Notes: a model not told the origin generated them from the letters alone. Shown: positions 8,243-16,946, numbered from the stretch's first letter. The stretch: 64,000 nt of DNA from DASSQJ01 sp963726295 (GCA_963726295.1 CAVSBW010000002.1:248001-312000); one strand, 5' to 3'. Program-made: numbers and translations.

Positions 8243-8788
8243 GTGGCGGCCCGTGCGCGGGCCGCCACCGCCCGACCCGCCCTGCCCCGACGCCTGCCGT
8301 CGCCTCGACGGATGGTGTCCTACCTCGCCCTCGCGGTGCTGCTGGCCGCGTGGGCCCTGGTGCTGCGCCCGACGGCCCTCGGGGGCCCCGCGACGTACGT
8401 CGTCGTCAGCGGGACGAGCATGCAGCCCACGCTGTGGACCGGGGACCTCGTGGTCCTACGGGCGCGCGACCACTACGACGTGGGCGACGTCGTCACGTAC
8501 CCGGTGCCGGAGGGGGCGCCGGGAGCCGGTGACCTCGTCATCCACCGCATCGTCGGCGGCTCACCGGGCTCGGGCTTCACGACCCGTGGTGACAACCGCG
8601 ACCGCGCGGACGACTGGACCCCCACCGCGGCACAGGTCCGCGGCAGCGAGTGGTTCGTCGTGCCGGGCGCCGGCACGGTGCTCACCCGCCTGATCCAGCC
8701 GCCGCTGCTCGCCGCCCTCGCCGGAGGCGTCGTCGTCGTGCTCGTCATGATGGGCGGCCAGAAGGGACGGCCGACCGATGAAGAATGA
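8243..8788 (+). CDS. Signal peptidase I of the ER/SipW (Ser-His) type
   Basis: A membrane serine endopeptidase of the S26B type. Counting from the Met at 8312: helix 3-19, nucleophile Ser36 in SGTSMQPT, His78 in DLVIHRIVG where bacterial LepB enzymes have Lys, then TTRGDNRDRADDW (90-102) with the conserved Asp residues, and a second helix near 133-152. Ser-His-Asp enzymes include SipW, which processes dedicated substrates such as TasA. The GTG at 8243 is chosen because it adds a basic 23-residue N-terminus that suits an N-in helix; the ATG at 8312 is possible. The gene lies between two small exported proteins and overlaps the second by 11 nt, suggesting dedicated processing. Confidence 0.9.
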   Translation: MAARARAATARPALPRRLPSPRRMVSYLALAVLLAAWALVLRPTALGGPATYVVVSGTSMQPTLWTGDLVVLRARDHYDVGDVVTYPVPEGAPGAGDLVIHRIVGGSPGSGFTTRGDNRDRADDWTPTAAQVRGSEWFVVPGAGTVLTRLIQPPLLAALAGGVVVVLVMMGGQKGRPTDEE

Positions 8789-9206
8789 CCACGGGGGCCG
8801 GCTCCGGATCGCGATGGTGACGGCGGTGGGCGCCGCCGTGTGCGCGGCGGCGTTCAGCGCTGCCCCGGCGTCGGCGGCCGCACTGGTCGTCGACGGCGGG
8901 GTGATCCAGGCCTGGACGCTCCCCGGCCCAACGCCTCGGACCTCCGTCGCCGAGAGCTCGTCGACGCCCCCGGACCCGGCTGCCGACCACCGCGCGGAAT
9001 CGTCGCCGACGGCCGACCCGACTCCCTCGACGAGCGCCGGGCCGGCACCGGACGCGCAGGCGTCCGCGACGTCGAGCGAGCCGACGTCGACACCGTCCCC
9101 CGAGCCGACCCCGAGCACCGCCGCGGCGCCGGACGAGTCCGTCGCCGGCACGTCCCCGGCGCCCGCGCCGACGCAGAGCCCCGAGGCGGGGGTCACCGCC
9201 CCCTGA
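8778..9206 (+). CDS. Exported Ser/Thr/Pro-rich protein with LxVDGGxIQA mature N-terminus (cassette member B)
   Basis: A 142-residue protein: signal peptide with basic start and hydrophobic residues 10-29 ending at APASA (29-33), then AALVVDGGVIQA (34-45), nearly the same motif as in the protein at 7842-8219. The remaining ~95 residues are low-complexity Pro/Ser/Thr/Ala/Glu, like an extended cell-wall-spanning or glycosylated stalk. No LPXTG signal or second membrane helix is present. The ATG at 8778 overlaps the signal peptidase stop by 11 nt and has AAGGGACGG upstream, so it is coupled to the peptidase. It converges with the DNA glycosylase gene, the 3' ends overlapping by 14 nt. Inferred: second substrate of the same peptidase. 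Confidence 0.8.
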   Translation: MKNDHGGRLRIAMVTAVGAAVCAAAFSAAPASAAALVVDGGVIQAWTLPGPTPRTSVAESSSTPPDPAADHRAESSPTADPTPSTSAGPAPDAQASATSSEPTSTPSPEPTPSTAAAPDESVAGTSPAPAPTQSPEAGVTAP

Positions 9207-10155
9207 CCGGCAGGTGCGTGGGCGTCGACATCCGCGGGCCCCGCCGCGGGCGGTGGTGGCCGCCCAGCTCGAGCAGCCGCTGCACGCGGTACCGGTGGCC
9301 GCGCCAGGGCTCGAGCAGCACCGCGAGCCCGTCGTCGTCCACCGGGGTGCCGGTGAGGGCCCAGCCGATGTCCTTGGCGACGTGGTAGTCGCCGAAGCTG
9401 ACCTCGTCGGGGAGGCCGAGCGCGCGCTGCGCCACCTCGGCCCACGTCCAGCGCCCGACGCCGGGCAGCGACGTGAGCCTGGCCCGCGCCACGTCCGGTG
9501 CGAGATCGGCGCACTCGTCGATCCGGCCGGCGTGCCCGACGGCACGGACGATCGTCCGCGACCGGCCCGGGTCGACCCCCGCCGCCAGCCACTCCCACGA
9601 CGGGATCGCCCCCCAGTCGCGGGCGGTCGGGGGCACGACGAGGCCCAGCGCCTCACCCGGCCCGGGCGCGGGCTCGCCGAAGCGGCGTACCAGCCGGCGG
9701 TGGCCCGTGAAGGCCTCCTTGCCGGTGACCTTCTGCTCGATGACCGTGGCGACGAGGTGCTGCAGGACGAGACCGGATGCCGGCACCCGCCATCCCGGCC
9801 GACGTCGCCACTCCTCCGAGACCAGCGGGTGTCGGGGCTCGAACCCGCTCGGGTCGTCGCGCTCGCCGAGCAGGGCGGGGACCCGGTCGAGCATCCACTC
9901 CGAACCGCTGCCCCAGGAGGTGGCCGTGACCTCCTCGCCCACGCCACCGGGCACCTCGAGCCGCAGCGTCACCGGTCCACCGGGGGTGCGCCAGGCGAAC
10001 CACCAGCCGCCGTCGTCGCGGCGGCTCGTCGGGTCGCCGCCGCCGCGGCGGAAGGTCGAGACGACGGCACCGAGCGGCACCGGCCGGCTCGCCCGCACCA
10101 CCCGCACCCGGGAAGGGACGGTGAGGGGACCGTCGCTCCGGGAGGGCACCGTCAT
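9193..10155 (-). CDS. DNA-3-methyladenine glycosylase-like HhH-GPD protein
   Basis: A 320-residue protein of the AlkA/MagIII superfamily, which removes alkylated bases by cleaving the N-glycosidic bond. The helix-hairpin-helix is SLPGVGRWTWAEVA and the catalytic Asp follows in FGDYHVAKD, ~20 residues later as expected. The N-terminal ~110 residues resemble the AlkA-type beta domain. No cysteines for the iron-sulfur cluster of MutY/EndoIII-type enzymes are seen. The ATG at 10155 overlaps the methyltransferase stop (ATGA). The gene is thus the last of a glycan-related operon, an odd partner probably explained only by position. Confidence 0.85.
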   Translation of the reverse strand: MTVPSRSDGPLTVPSRVRVVRASRPVPLGAVVSTFRRGGGDPTSRRDDGGWWFAWRTPGGPVTLRLEVPGGVGEEVTATSWGSGSEWMLDRVPALLGERDDPSGFEPRHPLVSEEWRRRPGWRVPASGLVLQHLVATVIEQKVTGKEAFTGHRRLVRRFGEPAPGPGEALGLVVPPTARDWGAIPSWEWLAAGVDPGRSRTIVRAVGHAGRIDECADLAPDVARARLTSLPGVGRWTWAEVAQRALGLPDEVSFGDYHVAKDIGWALTGTPVDDDGLAVLLEPWRGHRYRVQRLLELGGHHRPRRGPRMSTPTHLPVRGR

Positions 10156-10958
10156 CGGAGGTGGCGTGGGGGAAGCCGGAGCGGCGGGCCGGACGGCGTC
10201 ACCGGACCCTTGAACGCGGCCCACACGTACGTGGGCGCGAGGGGCGCGGCGGCCGCGAAGACCCGAGCCGGCACGCGCGAGGCCCAGGCCGGCACGGTGT
10301 CACCCGCCGAGAACGCGGCGGGGTCGGCGAGCACGCACGGCGTGTAGTCCCAGACGTCGAAGGCGGCGACGAGACGGCGCAGGCCGGCCGGGGTGGCGTA
10401 CTGCTCGTAGTAGCTCTCGCCCTTGCGGGTGAGGCGCATGTAGCGGTCGGCGGCTCCCTGCGGCAGCCACGACAGGAACGGCAGCCGGTGGTGCGGCTCG
10501 ACCACCTGGAAGCGGTGCCCCGCGCCGAGGTACAGCAGACCGCCCGGACGCAGGACCCGGTGGATGTCGGCGACCACCGCCTCGGGGTCGACGACGTGCT
10601 CGTAGATGTGGTTGAGGACGACGAGGTCGACCGAGTCGTCGTCGAACGGCAGGTCCTCACCCCGGGCCAGCCGGAAGTCGACGCGGTCGCCGAAGCGCTC
10701 GCGGGCCCGGGCCAGCCCCGGCTCGTCGATGTCGACACCGGTGGTGCGCGCCCCCGCCCGGGCCAGCTCGTCGGCGATGAAGCCGGCCGAGCAGCCGACG
10801 TCGACGGCGGTGACACCGGACAGGTCCTCGGCCCCGAGCGCGTGCCGCACCACGGCGATGATCTTGGCCGCCTTGGTGCGCCGGCCCTTCTCGTCGAGCA
10901 TCCGGTCCATGAGCTCGGAGTAGGCCAGCTGCTCCTCACGCTCCGGCCGCTCGCTCAC
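10152..10958 (-). CDS. Class I SAM-dependent methyltransferase
   Basis: A 268-residue soluble methyltransferase. Motif I is VDVGCSAGFIADELA (residues ~50-64), motif II GVDIDEPGLARA, and the DLVVLNHIYEHVVDPEAV segment plus HRVLRPGGLLYLGAG give the Methyltransf_11 core. GTG at 10958 overlaps the upstream stop (GTGA) and its own stop overlaps the glycosylase ATG. Its place directly behind a flippase-like membrane protein and a GT4-methyltransferase fusion suggests methylation of a lipid-linked or surface glycan, but the substrate is not visible from sequence. Confidence 0.85.
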   Translation of the reverse strand: MSERPEREEQLAYSELMDRMLDEKGRRTKAAKIIAVVRHALGAEDLSGVTAVDVGCSAGFIADELARAGARTTGVDIDEPGLARARERFGDRVDFRLARGEDLPFDDDSVDLVVLNHIYEHVVDPEAVVADIHRVLRPGGLLYLGAGHRFQVVEPHHRLPFLSWLPQGAADRYMRLTRKGESYYEQYATPAGLRRLVAAFDVWDYTPCVLADPAAFSAGDTVPAWASRVPARVFAAAAPLAPTYVWAAFKGPVTPSGPPLRLPPRHLR

Positions 10959-11968
10959 GCCTCGGATCCTACGAGGTGGTGCCGACGGGCCCAGAACCAC
11001 GCGACCGCGGCGACGAGGACGTCGACGACGACGGCGAGGAAACGGGCGACGACGACGACCGCGGCGGCGGCCGCCGGGGACATCACCGTGGCCAGCCCGA
11101 TGCCGAGCACGGCGTCGCGCAGCCCCAGCCCGGCCGGCAGCAGCACGGCGATCATCCCGAGCACCGACGCCAGCGCGTAGCCGCAGACGCTCACGTACAG
11201 GAGCGTGCCCACGCCCGCGTCCGGGGCGAGGGAGGCGGCGAGCACGAACACGGCCAGGCCGGAGAACACCCAGGCGGCGAGGATCCAGCCCATGCACACC
11301 GCCACGGCGCGCCCGCCCAGCCGGTGATCGAGCGGCTCGCGCCCCAGCAGCCGCAGCGCCCACGACGCGAGGGCGTTGATGAGCCGCGGCCACAGCGCCA
11401 CGAGCGCGATGAGGACCCCGAGCACCGCCCACCACGGCGAGATGCTGGAGCGGCCCGCCAGCAGCAGCGGCACCGCGGGCACGCCGACGACCGCTCCGCC
11501 GAGCACGGACAGCCCGAGCATGATGACGCCCACCACCGCCATCCGCCGGCGGGGAACGCCCAGGCGGTGGCCCATCTCGGTCTGGACGACGACGGTCCAC
11601 ACCGACCCCGGCAGGTACTTGCCGAGCTGGCCGACGAGGAACACGCTCGCGGCCGGCGGCACCGGCAGCCGGGTGCCGAAGTCGACGAGCAGCGCCCGCC
11701 AGCCGAGCATGGTGAGCACAGGGGGCATCATCGTGAGCACGAACGACGCGGCGACCGCCTGCCAGCTGAGCCGGCCGAGCTCGCGGGAGACCTCGTCCCA
11801 GTTGCGCCACAACGTGTACCCGACGGCGAGCAGCACGGCGGCCAGGAGCACGTACCGGGCGACGTCGAGGGCACGCCGTGCGCCGGGACGGGCGGCGGCA
11901 CCGCCGGGCGGCGCCTCGGGGTCGTCCGGGACGGGGTCGGGGATCGGCTGGGGGTCCACGCCCGTCAC
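10955..11968 (-). CDS. Lysylphosphatidylglycerol-synthase-type (UPF0104) membrane protein, flippase-like
   Basis: A 337-residue polytopic protein with about eight helices starting at residue ~33 (YVLLAAVLLAVGYTLW). The family segments GQLGKYLPGSVWTVVVQTEM and VLLPAGLGLRDAVLGIG are characteristic of the AglD/MprF-membrane-domain superfamily, implicated in lipid flipping and linked to polyprenyl-glycan assembly. There is no MprF aminoacyl-transferase domain. The GTG at 11968 overlaps the upstream stop (GTGA), cutting off a long Arg-rich upstream frame that is a shadow. Inferred role: transfer or flipping of the lipid-linked glycan made by the neighbouring glycosyltransferases. Confidence 0.85.
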   Translation of the reverse strand: MTGVDPQPIPDPVPDDPEAPPGGAAARPGARRALDVARYVLLAAVLLAVGYTLWRNWDEVSRELGRLSWQAVAASFVLTMMPPVLTMLGWRALLVDFGTRLPVPPAASVFLVGQLGKYLPGSVWTVVVQTEMGHRLGVPRRRMAVVGVIMLGLSVLGGAVVGVPAVPLLLAGRSSISPWWAVLGVLIALVALWPRLINALASWALRLLGREPLDHRLGGRAVAVCMGWILAAWVFSGLAVFVLAASLAPDAGVGTLLYVSVCGYALASVLGMIAVLLPAGLGLRDAVLGIGLATVMSPAAAAAVVVVARFLAVVVDVLVAAVAWFWARRHHLVGSEA

Positions 11969-13878
11969 CGACGCCGGAACGCCAGGCGGAGCACCGCGTA
12001 GGCCGGCGCGTCGCCGACGGCGGCCGTGAGCCGGGCGTGACGCATCCGTTCGAGGAGGTCGCCGTCGATGTCGCCGACGAGGACGAGGCCGAGGTCGTCG
12101 GCCCGGGCGAGGACGCCGCGCACGTCGGCGGGGCGCACGGCGAACTCCGGGTCGTCGTCGCCGATGGGAACGGTGAGGAGGAGCAACCCGCCCGACCGCA
12201 GCGCCCACGACGCCTGGCCGACGACGTGGTCGACGTCGCTGGCGGTGCATCCCCCGGGGTGCAGCCGGCTGATGACGTCGAGGCTGGCGGTGTCGACGTC
12301 GAGGACCTCGACCGCGGCCCGGCGCCCGGTGAGCTCGAGCTCGACCGGTGCGAACCCCAGCGCCCGGGCCCAGCGCGAGAACGGGCTGGCCCCGCCGGAC
12401 TCGTCGACCACCACCGCCGCCCGGTGCCGGTCGTCGAGGATCCGGACGAGGGCGGCCACGGCACCGAGGGCCGCCCAGGCGGCGACGGCGTCACGAGCCC
12501 GCGGCAGGCCGAGGTCGCGGGCGATCTCGACGGCGGCCAGCGCCTCGGCGTCGACCGCGAGCAGCTCGGTGACCCGCAGCTCCTCGGGCAGGTCGGCGGG
12601 AGTGATCTCGAGGACCGGGCCGCGCCGGGCCCGCAGCCCCGCGAGTGCCGCCCGCGCCCGGCCCACGGCCCCAACGGGCACGGCGGAGACCGGTTCGACC
12701 ACCTCGGGCACGGCGGGCTCGGCGGCCAGCGCCTCGACCGCGCCGACGTAGTTGGCCCACGGCCCGGTGAGGTCCGGCTGCTGCACGTGGGCCGACAGCG
12801 CCGCGACCGCCCCCGGCTCGGCCAGCCGCCGCAGGGCCGCGACCAGGGCCTCCCGGTCGGACGGCGGCACCAGCAGGCCGTCGACGCCGTCGTGCACCTG
12901 GTCGGGGAAGGTGCCGACGGCGCTCGCGAGCACGGGCAGTCCGTGCCGCTGCGCGAGCAGGACGTTCTGCGACGCGGTGGCCGAGCGGTAGGTCAGCGCG
13001 AGGACGTCGTGGCGCGCGAGGAGCGGCGCTATGCGGTCGGCGGGCACGTAGCCGCTGTGCACGGCGACCCGGCCGCCGAGCCGCGGGTCCGCTGCCAGGG
13101 ACCGGACGCGGTCGCCGGCGTCGCCCCAGAGCTCCCCTGCCACCGTGAGGGTGGGGCCGTCGACGTCGCGGAGGGCGTCGACCAGGAGGTCGACGCCCTT
13201 GTAGTCGCGGACCAGGCCGAGCGCGAGGATGCGGGGCGGTCCGGTGAAGGCGGGCCGCGGCTCCGGCGGCCCGCCGGGCAGGTGCGGCGGCAGGTCCAGC
13301 TCACGGACCCGGGTGGCGCCGAGGGCGGCGGCCGACCGGGCCTGCTCGTCGGAGTGCACGAGCACGGCATCGGCCCGGTGCAGCAGGGATCCGACGAGCA
13401 CGCGGTCTCCCGGGTGCTCCTCGTGCGGCAGGACGTTGTGGGCGACCACGACGACGCGGGGGCCGGTGCGCCCGCCCGCACCCGCGGCGCGGAGCAGGGC
13501 CAGGTGGGCGGGCACCACCGCGGGCACGACGTGCACCACGACGACGACGTCGACGTCTCGCAGGCGCCGGCCCGCGCGCACCCAGGTGTCGGGGCGGGCC
13601 CAGGAGAGCACCCGCAGCGTCCGCGGGAACGGCGGGACGTCGGGGGGCCCGGGTGGCACCGACTGCTCCCCCGGATACAGGAACGACGGGTACAGATGGC
13701 TCCACGAGACGAGGGTGACGTCGTGACCGGCCTCGGCCAGCTCGTGCGCCAAGGTCGTCGTGTGGGCCGCGATCCCGCCCTTGAACGGGTGCGACGGGCC
13801 GACCACCGCGACCCGCAGCGCCGCGTCGGCGCCGGTGGACGGCATCCGCGCGGACGGCTCCGACGCGGCGTCAGGCAC
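11965..13878 (-). CDS. GT4 glycosyltransferase fused to a methyltransferase-like domain (637 aa)
   Basis: Residues ~20-390 form a GT-B retaining glycosyltransferase: an N-terminal PSHPFKGGIAAHTTTLA loop and a C-terminal Rossmann domain with ALGLVRDYKGVDLLVDAL and LTYRSATASQNVLLAQRHGLPVLAS. The acidic pair of many GT4 enzymes is replaced here by Ser/Gln, as in some relatives. Residues ~410-637 resemble a class I methyltransferase (LDVISRLHPGGCTASDVDHVV, SGGLLLLTVPIGDDDPEF), though the glycine-rich SAM loop is weak and activity is uncertain. GTG at 13878 overlaps the upstream GT2 by 8 nt. The fusion implies that sugar addition and modification occur on one glycan. Confidence 0.8.
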   Translation of the reverse strand: MPDAASEPSARMPSTGADAALRVAVVGPSHPFKGGIAAHTTTLAHELAEAGHDVTLVSWSHLYPSFLYPGEQSVPPGPPDVPPFPRTLRVLSWARPDTWVRAGRRLRDVDVVVVVHVVPAVVPAHLALLRAAGAGGRTGPRVVVVAHNVLPHEEHPGDRVLVGSLLHRADAVLVHSDEQARSAAALGATRVRELDLPPHLPGGPPEPRPAFTGPPRILALGLVRDYKGVDLLVDALRDVDGPTLTVAGELWGDAGDRVRSLAADPRLGGRVAVHSGYVPADRIAPLLARHDVLALTYRSATASQNVLLAQRHGLPVLASAVGTFPDQVHDGVDGLLVPPSDREALVAALRRLAEPGAVAALSAHVQQPDLTGPWANYVGAVEALAAEPAVPEVVEPVSAVPVGAVGRARAALAGLRARRGPVLEITPADLPEELRVTELLAVDAEALAAVEIARDLGLPRARDAVAAWAALGAVAALVRILDDRHRAAVVVDESGGASPFSRWARALGFAPVELELTGRRAAVEVLDVDTASLDVISRLHPGGCTASDVDHVVGQASWALRSGGLLLLTVPIGDDDPEFAVRPADVRGVLARADDLGLVLVGDIDGDLLERMRHARLTAAVGDAPAYAVLRLAFRRR

Positions 13879-15004
13879 CGTCGCGCGACCGGACGACGAG
13901 GTCGGAGAGCAGGGCGAGCGTCGCGATCATCAGGCCCGCGACCACGAGGAGCACGGTGTTCGCAGGGAAGTAGAACGGGTGGCGCACCATGTCGACCACG
14001 GCCTTGACCAGCCCGATCCCGATGAGCCACAGCGCCGGCGGCATCAGCACCTTGAGCGGGTCGAAGTACATGACCATCCGCAGCACCTGCAGGATGTAGC
14101 GGTAGGCGTCGCGGACGAAGTGGAACTTGCTGACGCCCTCGCGCTTGGCGTAGCTCGTGTCGACGTACTTGATGTCGTGCTGGTTCGACAGGAACGCGAT
14201 GGTGATCGTGGTGACGCAGGAGAACCCGGCCGGCAGCAGCCGCAGGTAGGGCAGGGAGACCTCGCGCCGGAACGCCCGCAGGCCCGAGTTGAGGTCGGGG
14301 ATCCGGGTCTTGGTGAGCCACTCGGCGACCTTGCGGATGAACCACTTCGCGGGCACCCGGGCCCACTTGTGGGTCCCCTCCTCCGTGGTTCGGGCGCCCA
14401 CGACCTGGTCGTAGGTGGGGTCGTCGCGCAGGATGCGCACGAGCTCGGGGATCCGCTCGTTCTCGTACGTCATGTCGGCGTCGGTCCAGACGACGACCTC
14501 GCCGCGTGCCTGCTGGGTGCCGATGCGGCGGGCGGTGCCCGAGCCGCCGTTGCGGCGGAAGGGCAGCACGCGCACGTGCGGGTGCTGCCGCATCGCGTGC
14601 CGCAGCACGTCGAGGGTGTCGTCGGTCGATGCGTCGTCGATGCAGAGGAGCTCGTAGCTGAACTCACTGGCCCCGAGGGCGGCTCCGATGCGCTCGATCT
14701 CCCGGACCACGTGGGCGCCCTCGTTGTAGCAGGGCAGCACGACCGTGACGTACGGGGCGGGACCGGGCCCGTCGGGTCCGTCCTCGATGACGTGGCCGGG
14801 CAGCCGACGCGGTTCGGCCGGTACCTCGCGGTGGGGCGTGGAGACGTCGTCGCCGCGGCCCGCTCGCTCGCCGGCCCGCACGTCGATGTGCTCGGTCGGG
14901 ACGGCCAGCTGCTGCGTGGGCGCGGCGTGCTGGGCCTCGTGGTCTGGGTCGCCGGCGGGGCCGGTACCGGGCGGGGCGGACGCCGGGGCGTCGTGCTCGT
15001 TCAT
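13871..15004 (-). CDS. Family 2 glycosyltransferase with C-terminal membrane anchor
   Basis: A 377-residue polyprenyl-phosphate-sugar-synthase-like GT2. After a disordered ~85-residue N-terminus comes VTVVLPCYNEGAHVVREIE, LLCIDDASTDDT, then the metal-binding DADMTY. Two hydrophobic helices near the C-terminus (ALWLIGIGLVKAVVDMV and NTVLLVVAGLMIATLALL) anchor it. Such enzymes typically transfer a sugar from an NDP-sugar to undecaprenyl-phosphate. It is the first gene of the coupled minus-strand run down to 9193. The ATG at 15004 was preferred over an upstream frame without support; TAGGCT 9 nt upstream may be its -10. Confidence 0.85.
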   Translation of the reverse strand: MNEHDAPASAPPGTGPAGDPDHEAQHAAPTQQLAVPTEHIDVRAGERAGRGDDVSTPHREVPAEPRRLPGHVIEDGPDGPGPAPYVTVVLPCYNEGAHVVREIERIGAALGASEFSYELLCIDDASTDDTLDVLRHAMRQHPHVRVLPFRRNGGSGTARRIGTQQARGEVVVWTDADMTYENERIPELVRILRDDPTYDQVVGARTTEEGTHKWARVPAKWFIRKVAEWLTKTRIPDLNSGLRAFRREVSLPYLRLLPAGFSCVTTITIAFLSNQHDIKYVDTSYAKREGVSKFHFVRDAYRYILQVLRMVMYFDPLKVLMPPALWLIGIGLVKAVVDMVRHPFYFPANTVLLVVAGLMIATLALLSDLVVRSRDGA

Positions 15005-15076
15005 CGGCGGCGAGCCTACCCGCGCCACCGGCGCCACCGGGCCGCGCCACTCCCCGGACCCTCGTCGCCCGGCCGG

Positions 15077-16081
15077 TCAGGCGCCGTCGATGAGCCTGGC
15101 CACCGCCTTCTCGACGGCCGCCTGCCGCTTCGCCTCGTCGCGGTAGCGGCGGCCGAGGGTGCCCGCGATGGTGACGCCGTCCTCGTACTGCTCGACCACC
15201 CTCGGGTCGATGTACGACGACCTGGCGATCATCGGGGTGTTGCCGAGGTAGGCCGCCACCTCCTCGACCGCGGCCCTGACGGCGCGCCGGCGCGAGGCCG
15301 CGGTGTCACCGGGTTCCTCGGACTCCGCGAGCGCGACGGCCGCGAGCACGGTGGCGTGCCAGGTGCGGAAGTCCTTGGCGGTGAGGTCCTCGGCGACCAT
15401 CGTCGAGATGTACTCGTTGACGGCTGCGGCCTGGAGGTCGGCCCACCGGGCCCCGCCCTTGTAGGCGAGCAGGCGGGACGAGCCGCCCCGCCGCCGGCGC
15501 ATGTAGTTGAGCGAGTCGATGACGGCCGGGTCGCTGATGGTGATCGAGTGCTCGATGCCGGACTTGCCGAGGAAGCTGAACACGAGGTCCTCCCCCTGCC
15601 GGCGCACGTGACGGCGCTCGAGGGTGGTCAGCCCGAACGAGCCGTTGGCGTCTGCGTAGGCGTCGGACCCGATGCGGAAGTAGCCGAGGTCCAGCAGCCG
15701 GGTCGCGGTGGCCGCGGCCCGCGCCAACGGCATCCCCTCCCCCACCAGGTCGTCGATGATCCGCTCCCGGGCCTTGGCGAGGCGCGTTCCGGCGGCCTTC
15801 ACCCGGTCGAACTTCAGCTCGTCGCGCCGGGCCCGCCACACCGGGTGGTACAGGTACTGGCGGCGGCCGGCCGCGTCGGTGCCGACCGCCTGGATGTGCC
15901 CGTTGGGGTAGGGGCAGATCCAGACGTCCTCCCAGGCGGGCGGGATGGCCAGGGCCTTGATGCGCGCCACCTCCTCGCGCGGCAGGGCGTCACCGCCGGC
16001 GTCGCGGTACGAGAACCCCCTGCCGACGCGCCGGCGGGTCCAGCCCGCCGATCTCGGGGAGACCCGCCGCAACCTCACCAT
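15077..16081 (-). CDS. Type IB DNA topoisomerase (poxvirus-like)
   Basis: A 334-residue bacterial topoisomerase IB, which relaxes supercoils through a 3'-phosphotyrosine intermediate. Family landmarks: FSYRDAGGDALPREEVARIKALAIPPAWEDVWICP (in part) at the N-terminus, DFRTWHAT in the core, and the catalytic Tyr in GNTPMIARSSYIDPRVV near residue 290. Length matches the family. The ATG at 16081 is supported by TATCGT 7 nt upstream, the leaderless spacing seen at several genes here. Divergent from the phosphatase gene at 16149. Confidence 0.92.
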   Translation of the reverse strand: MVRLRRVSPRSAGWTRRRVGRGFSYRDAGGDALPREEVARIKALAIPPAWEDVWICPYPNGHIQAVGTDAAGRRQYLYHPVWRARRDELKFDRVKAAGTRLAKARERIIDDLVGEGMPLARAAATATRLLDLGYFRIGSDAYADANGSFGLTTLERRHVRRQGEDLVFSFLGKSGIEHSITISDPAVIDSLNYMRRRRGGSSRLLAYKGGARWADLQAAAVNEYISTMVAEDLTAKDFRTWHATVLAAVALAESEEPGDTAASRRRAVRAAVEEVAAYLGNTPMIARSSYIDPRVVEQYEDGVTIAGTLGRRYRDEAKRQAAVEKAVARLIDGA

Positions 16082-16087
16082 GGCCAG

Positions 16088-16093
16088 ACGATA
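16088..16093 (-). promoter_or_regulatory. Leaderless-type -10 for topoisomerase IB
   Basis: TATCGT on the minus strand ends 7 nt before the A of the start codon, so transcription should begin at or next to the ATG. Confidence 0.5.
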
Positions 16094-16148
16094 GGGCCGG
16101 GTCGGCCCCGGTTTGGTCGATCGCTCCCCACTGTGCAAGCGTTCCCCC

Positions 16149-16946
16149 ATGTCCGGCTTGTCGAACGACGCCGTCCTCGACCTCCTCCGTGAGGCCGCGA
16201 CCGCGGCCATCACCCCACGGTTCCGCTCGCTCTCCGAGGGGGAGGTCTCCGAGAAGAAGCCGGGTGACCTCGTCACGGTCGCCGACCGCGAGGCGGAGGC
16301 GATCATCACCGAGCGGCTGCTGGCCGCCTACCCCGACGCCGTCGTCCTCGGCGAGGAGGCGCACTCCGCCGACCCCTCGCTGATGGACCGCTACCTCGCC
16401 GCCCCCCACGCGTTCACCGTCGACCCGCTGGACGGCACCAAGAACTTCGTCCACGGCTCGCCCGACCACGCCGTGATGGTCGCCGAGGTGGTCGACGGCG
16501 AGACGACGAGGGCGTGGATCCACCAGCCCGAGCACGGGGTCTCCTGGGTCGCCGAGCGGGGCGCGGGCACCTGGCGCGACGGAGAGCGGATGACGACCCG
16601 TCCCGTCGAGGAGGGCCGCGACCCCCAGGGCGTGACCTCGATGTGGTCGCTGCGCGGCCACGCCCTCGACGGCCTGCCGCCGATGCGCCTGTCGTGGGTC
16701 TGCTGCGGTGTCGACTACCCCAAGCTCATCGAGGGCGAGACCGACTACATCCTCTACTCGCGCTCCCACCCCTGGGACCACGCGCCCGGCTCGCTGCTCG
16801 TCACCGAGGCCGGTGGGATGGTGTCGCACCTCGACGGCACGCCCTACGGCCCCCGCTCGCGCCGCCCCGGGCTCGTCGTCTCGGTCGACGCGTACACGTG
16901 CAGCGCCGTGCGCCGGCGCGCGCAGCCCGCGTTCCAGAGGGCCTGA
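16149..16946 (+). CDS. Inositol-monophosphatase-family phosphatase
   Basis: A 265-residue Mg-dependent phosphatase of the IMPase/HisN/CysQ superfamily. The metal-binding motifs are GEEAH near residue 77, DPLDGTKNF near 97 and WDHAPGSLLVTEAGG near 205, a variant of WD-x-A-A-G. Substrates in the family include inositol-1-phosphate, histidinol phosphate and PAP; the sequence does not decide which. The ATG at 16149 is taken because the protein then starts MSGLSNDAV, ahead of the first family helix; AAGCGT 7 nt upstream could be a weak leaderless -10. Convergent with the ClC gene, 19 nt apart. Confidence 0.88.
   Translation: MSGLSNDAVLDLLREAATAAITPRFRSLSEGEVSEKKPGDLVTVADREAEAIITERLLAAYPDAVVLGEEAHSADPSLMDRYLAAPHAFTVDPLDGTKNFVHGSPDHAVMVAEVVDGETTRAWIHQPEHGVSWVAERGAGTWRDGERMTTRPVEEGRDPQGVTSMWSLRGHALDGLPPMRLSWVCCGVDYPKLIEGETDYILYSRSHPWDHAPGSLLVTEAGGMVSHLDGTPYGPRSRRPGLVVSVDAYTCSAVRRRAQPAFQRA

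Noticed and set aside
13029..14366. Long minus-strand frame spanning the GT2/GT4 junction
   Set aside because: It lies out of frame with both glycosyltransferases, whose motifs are intact on either side.
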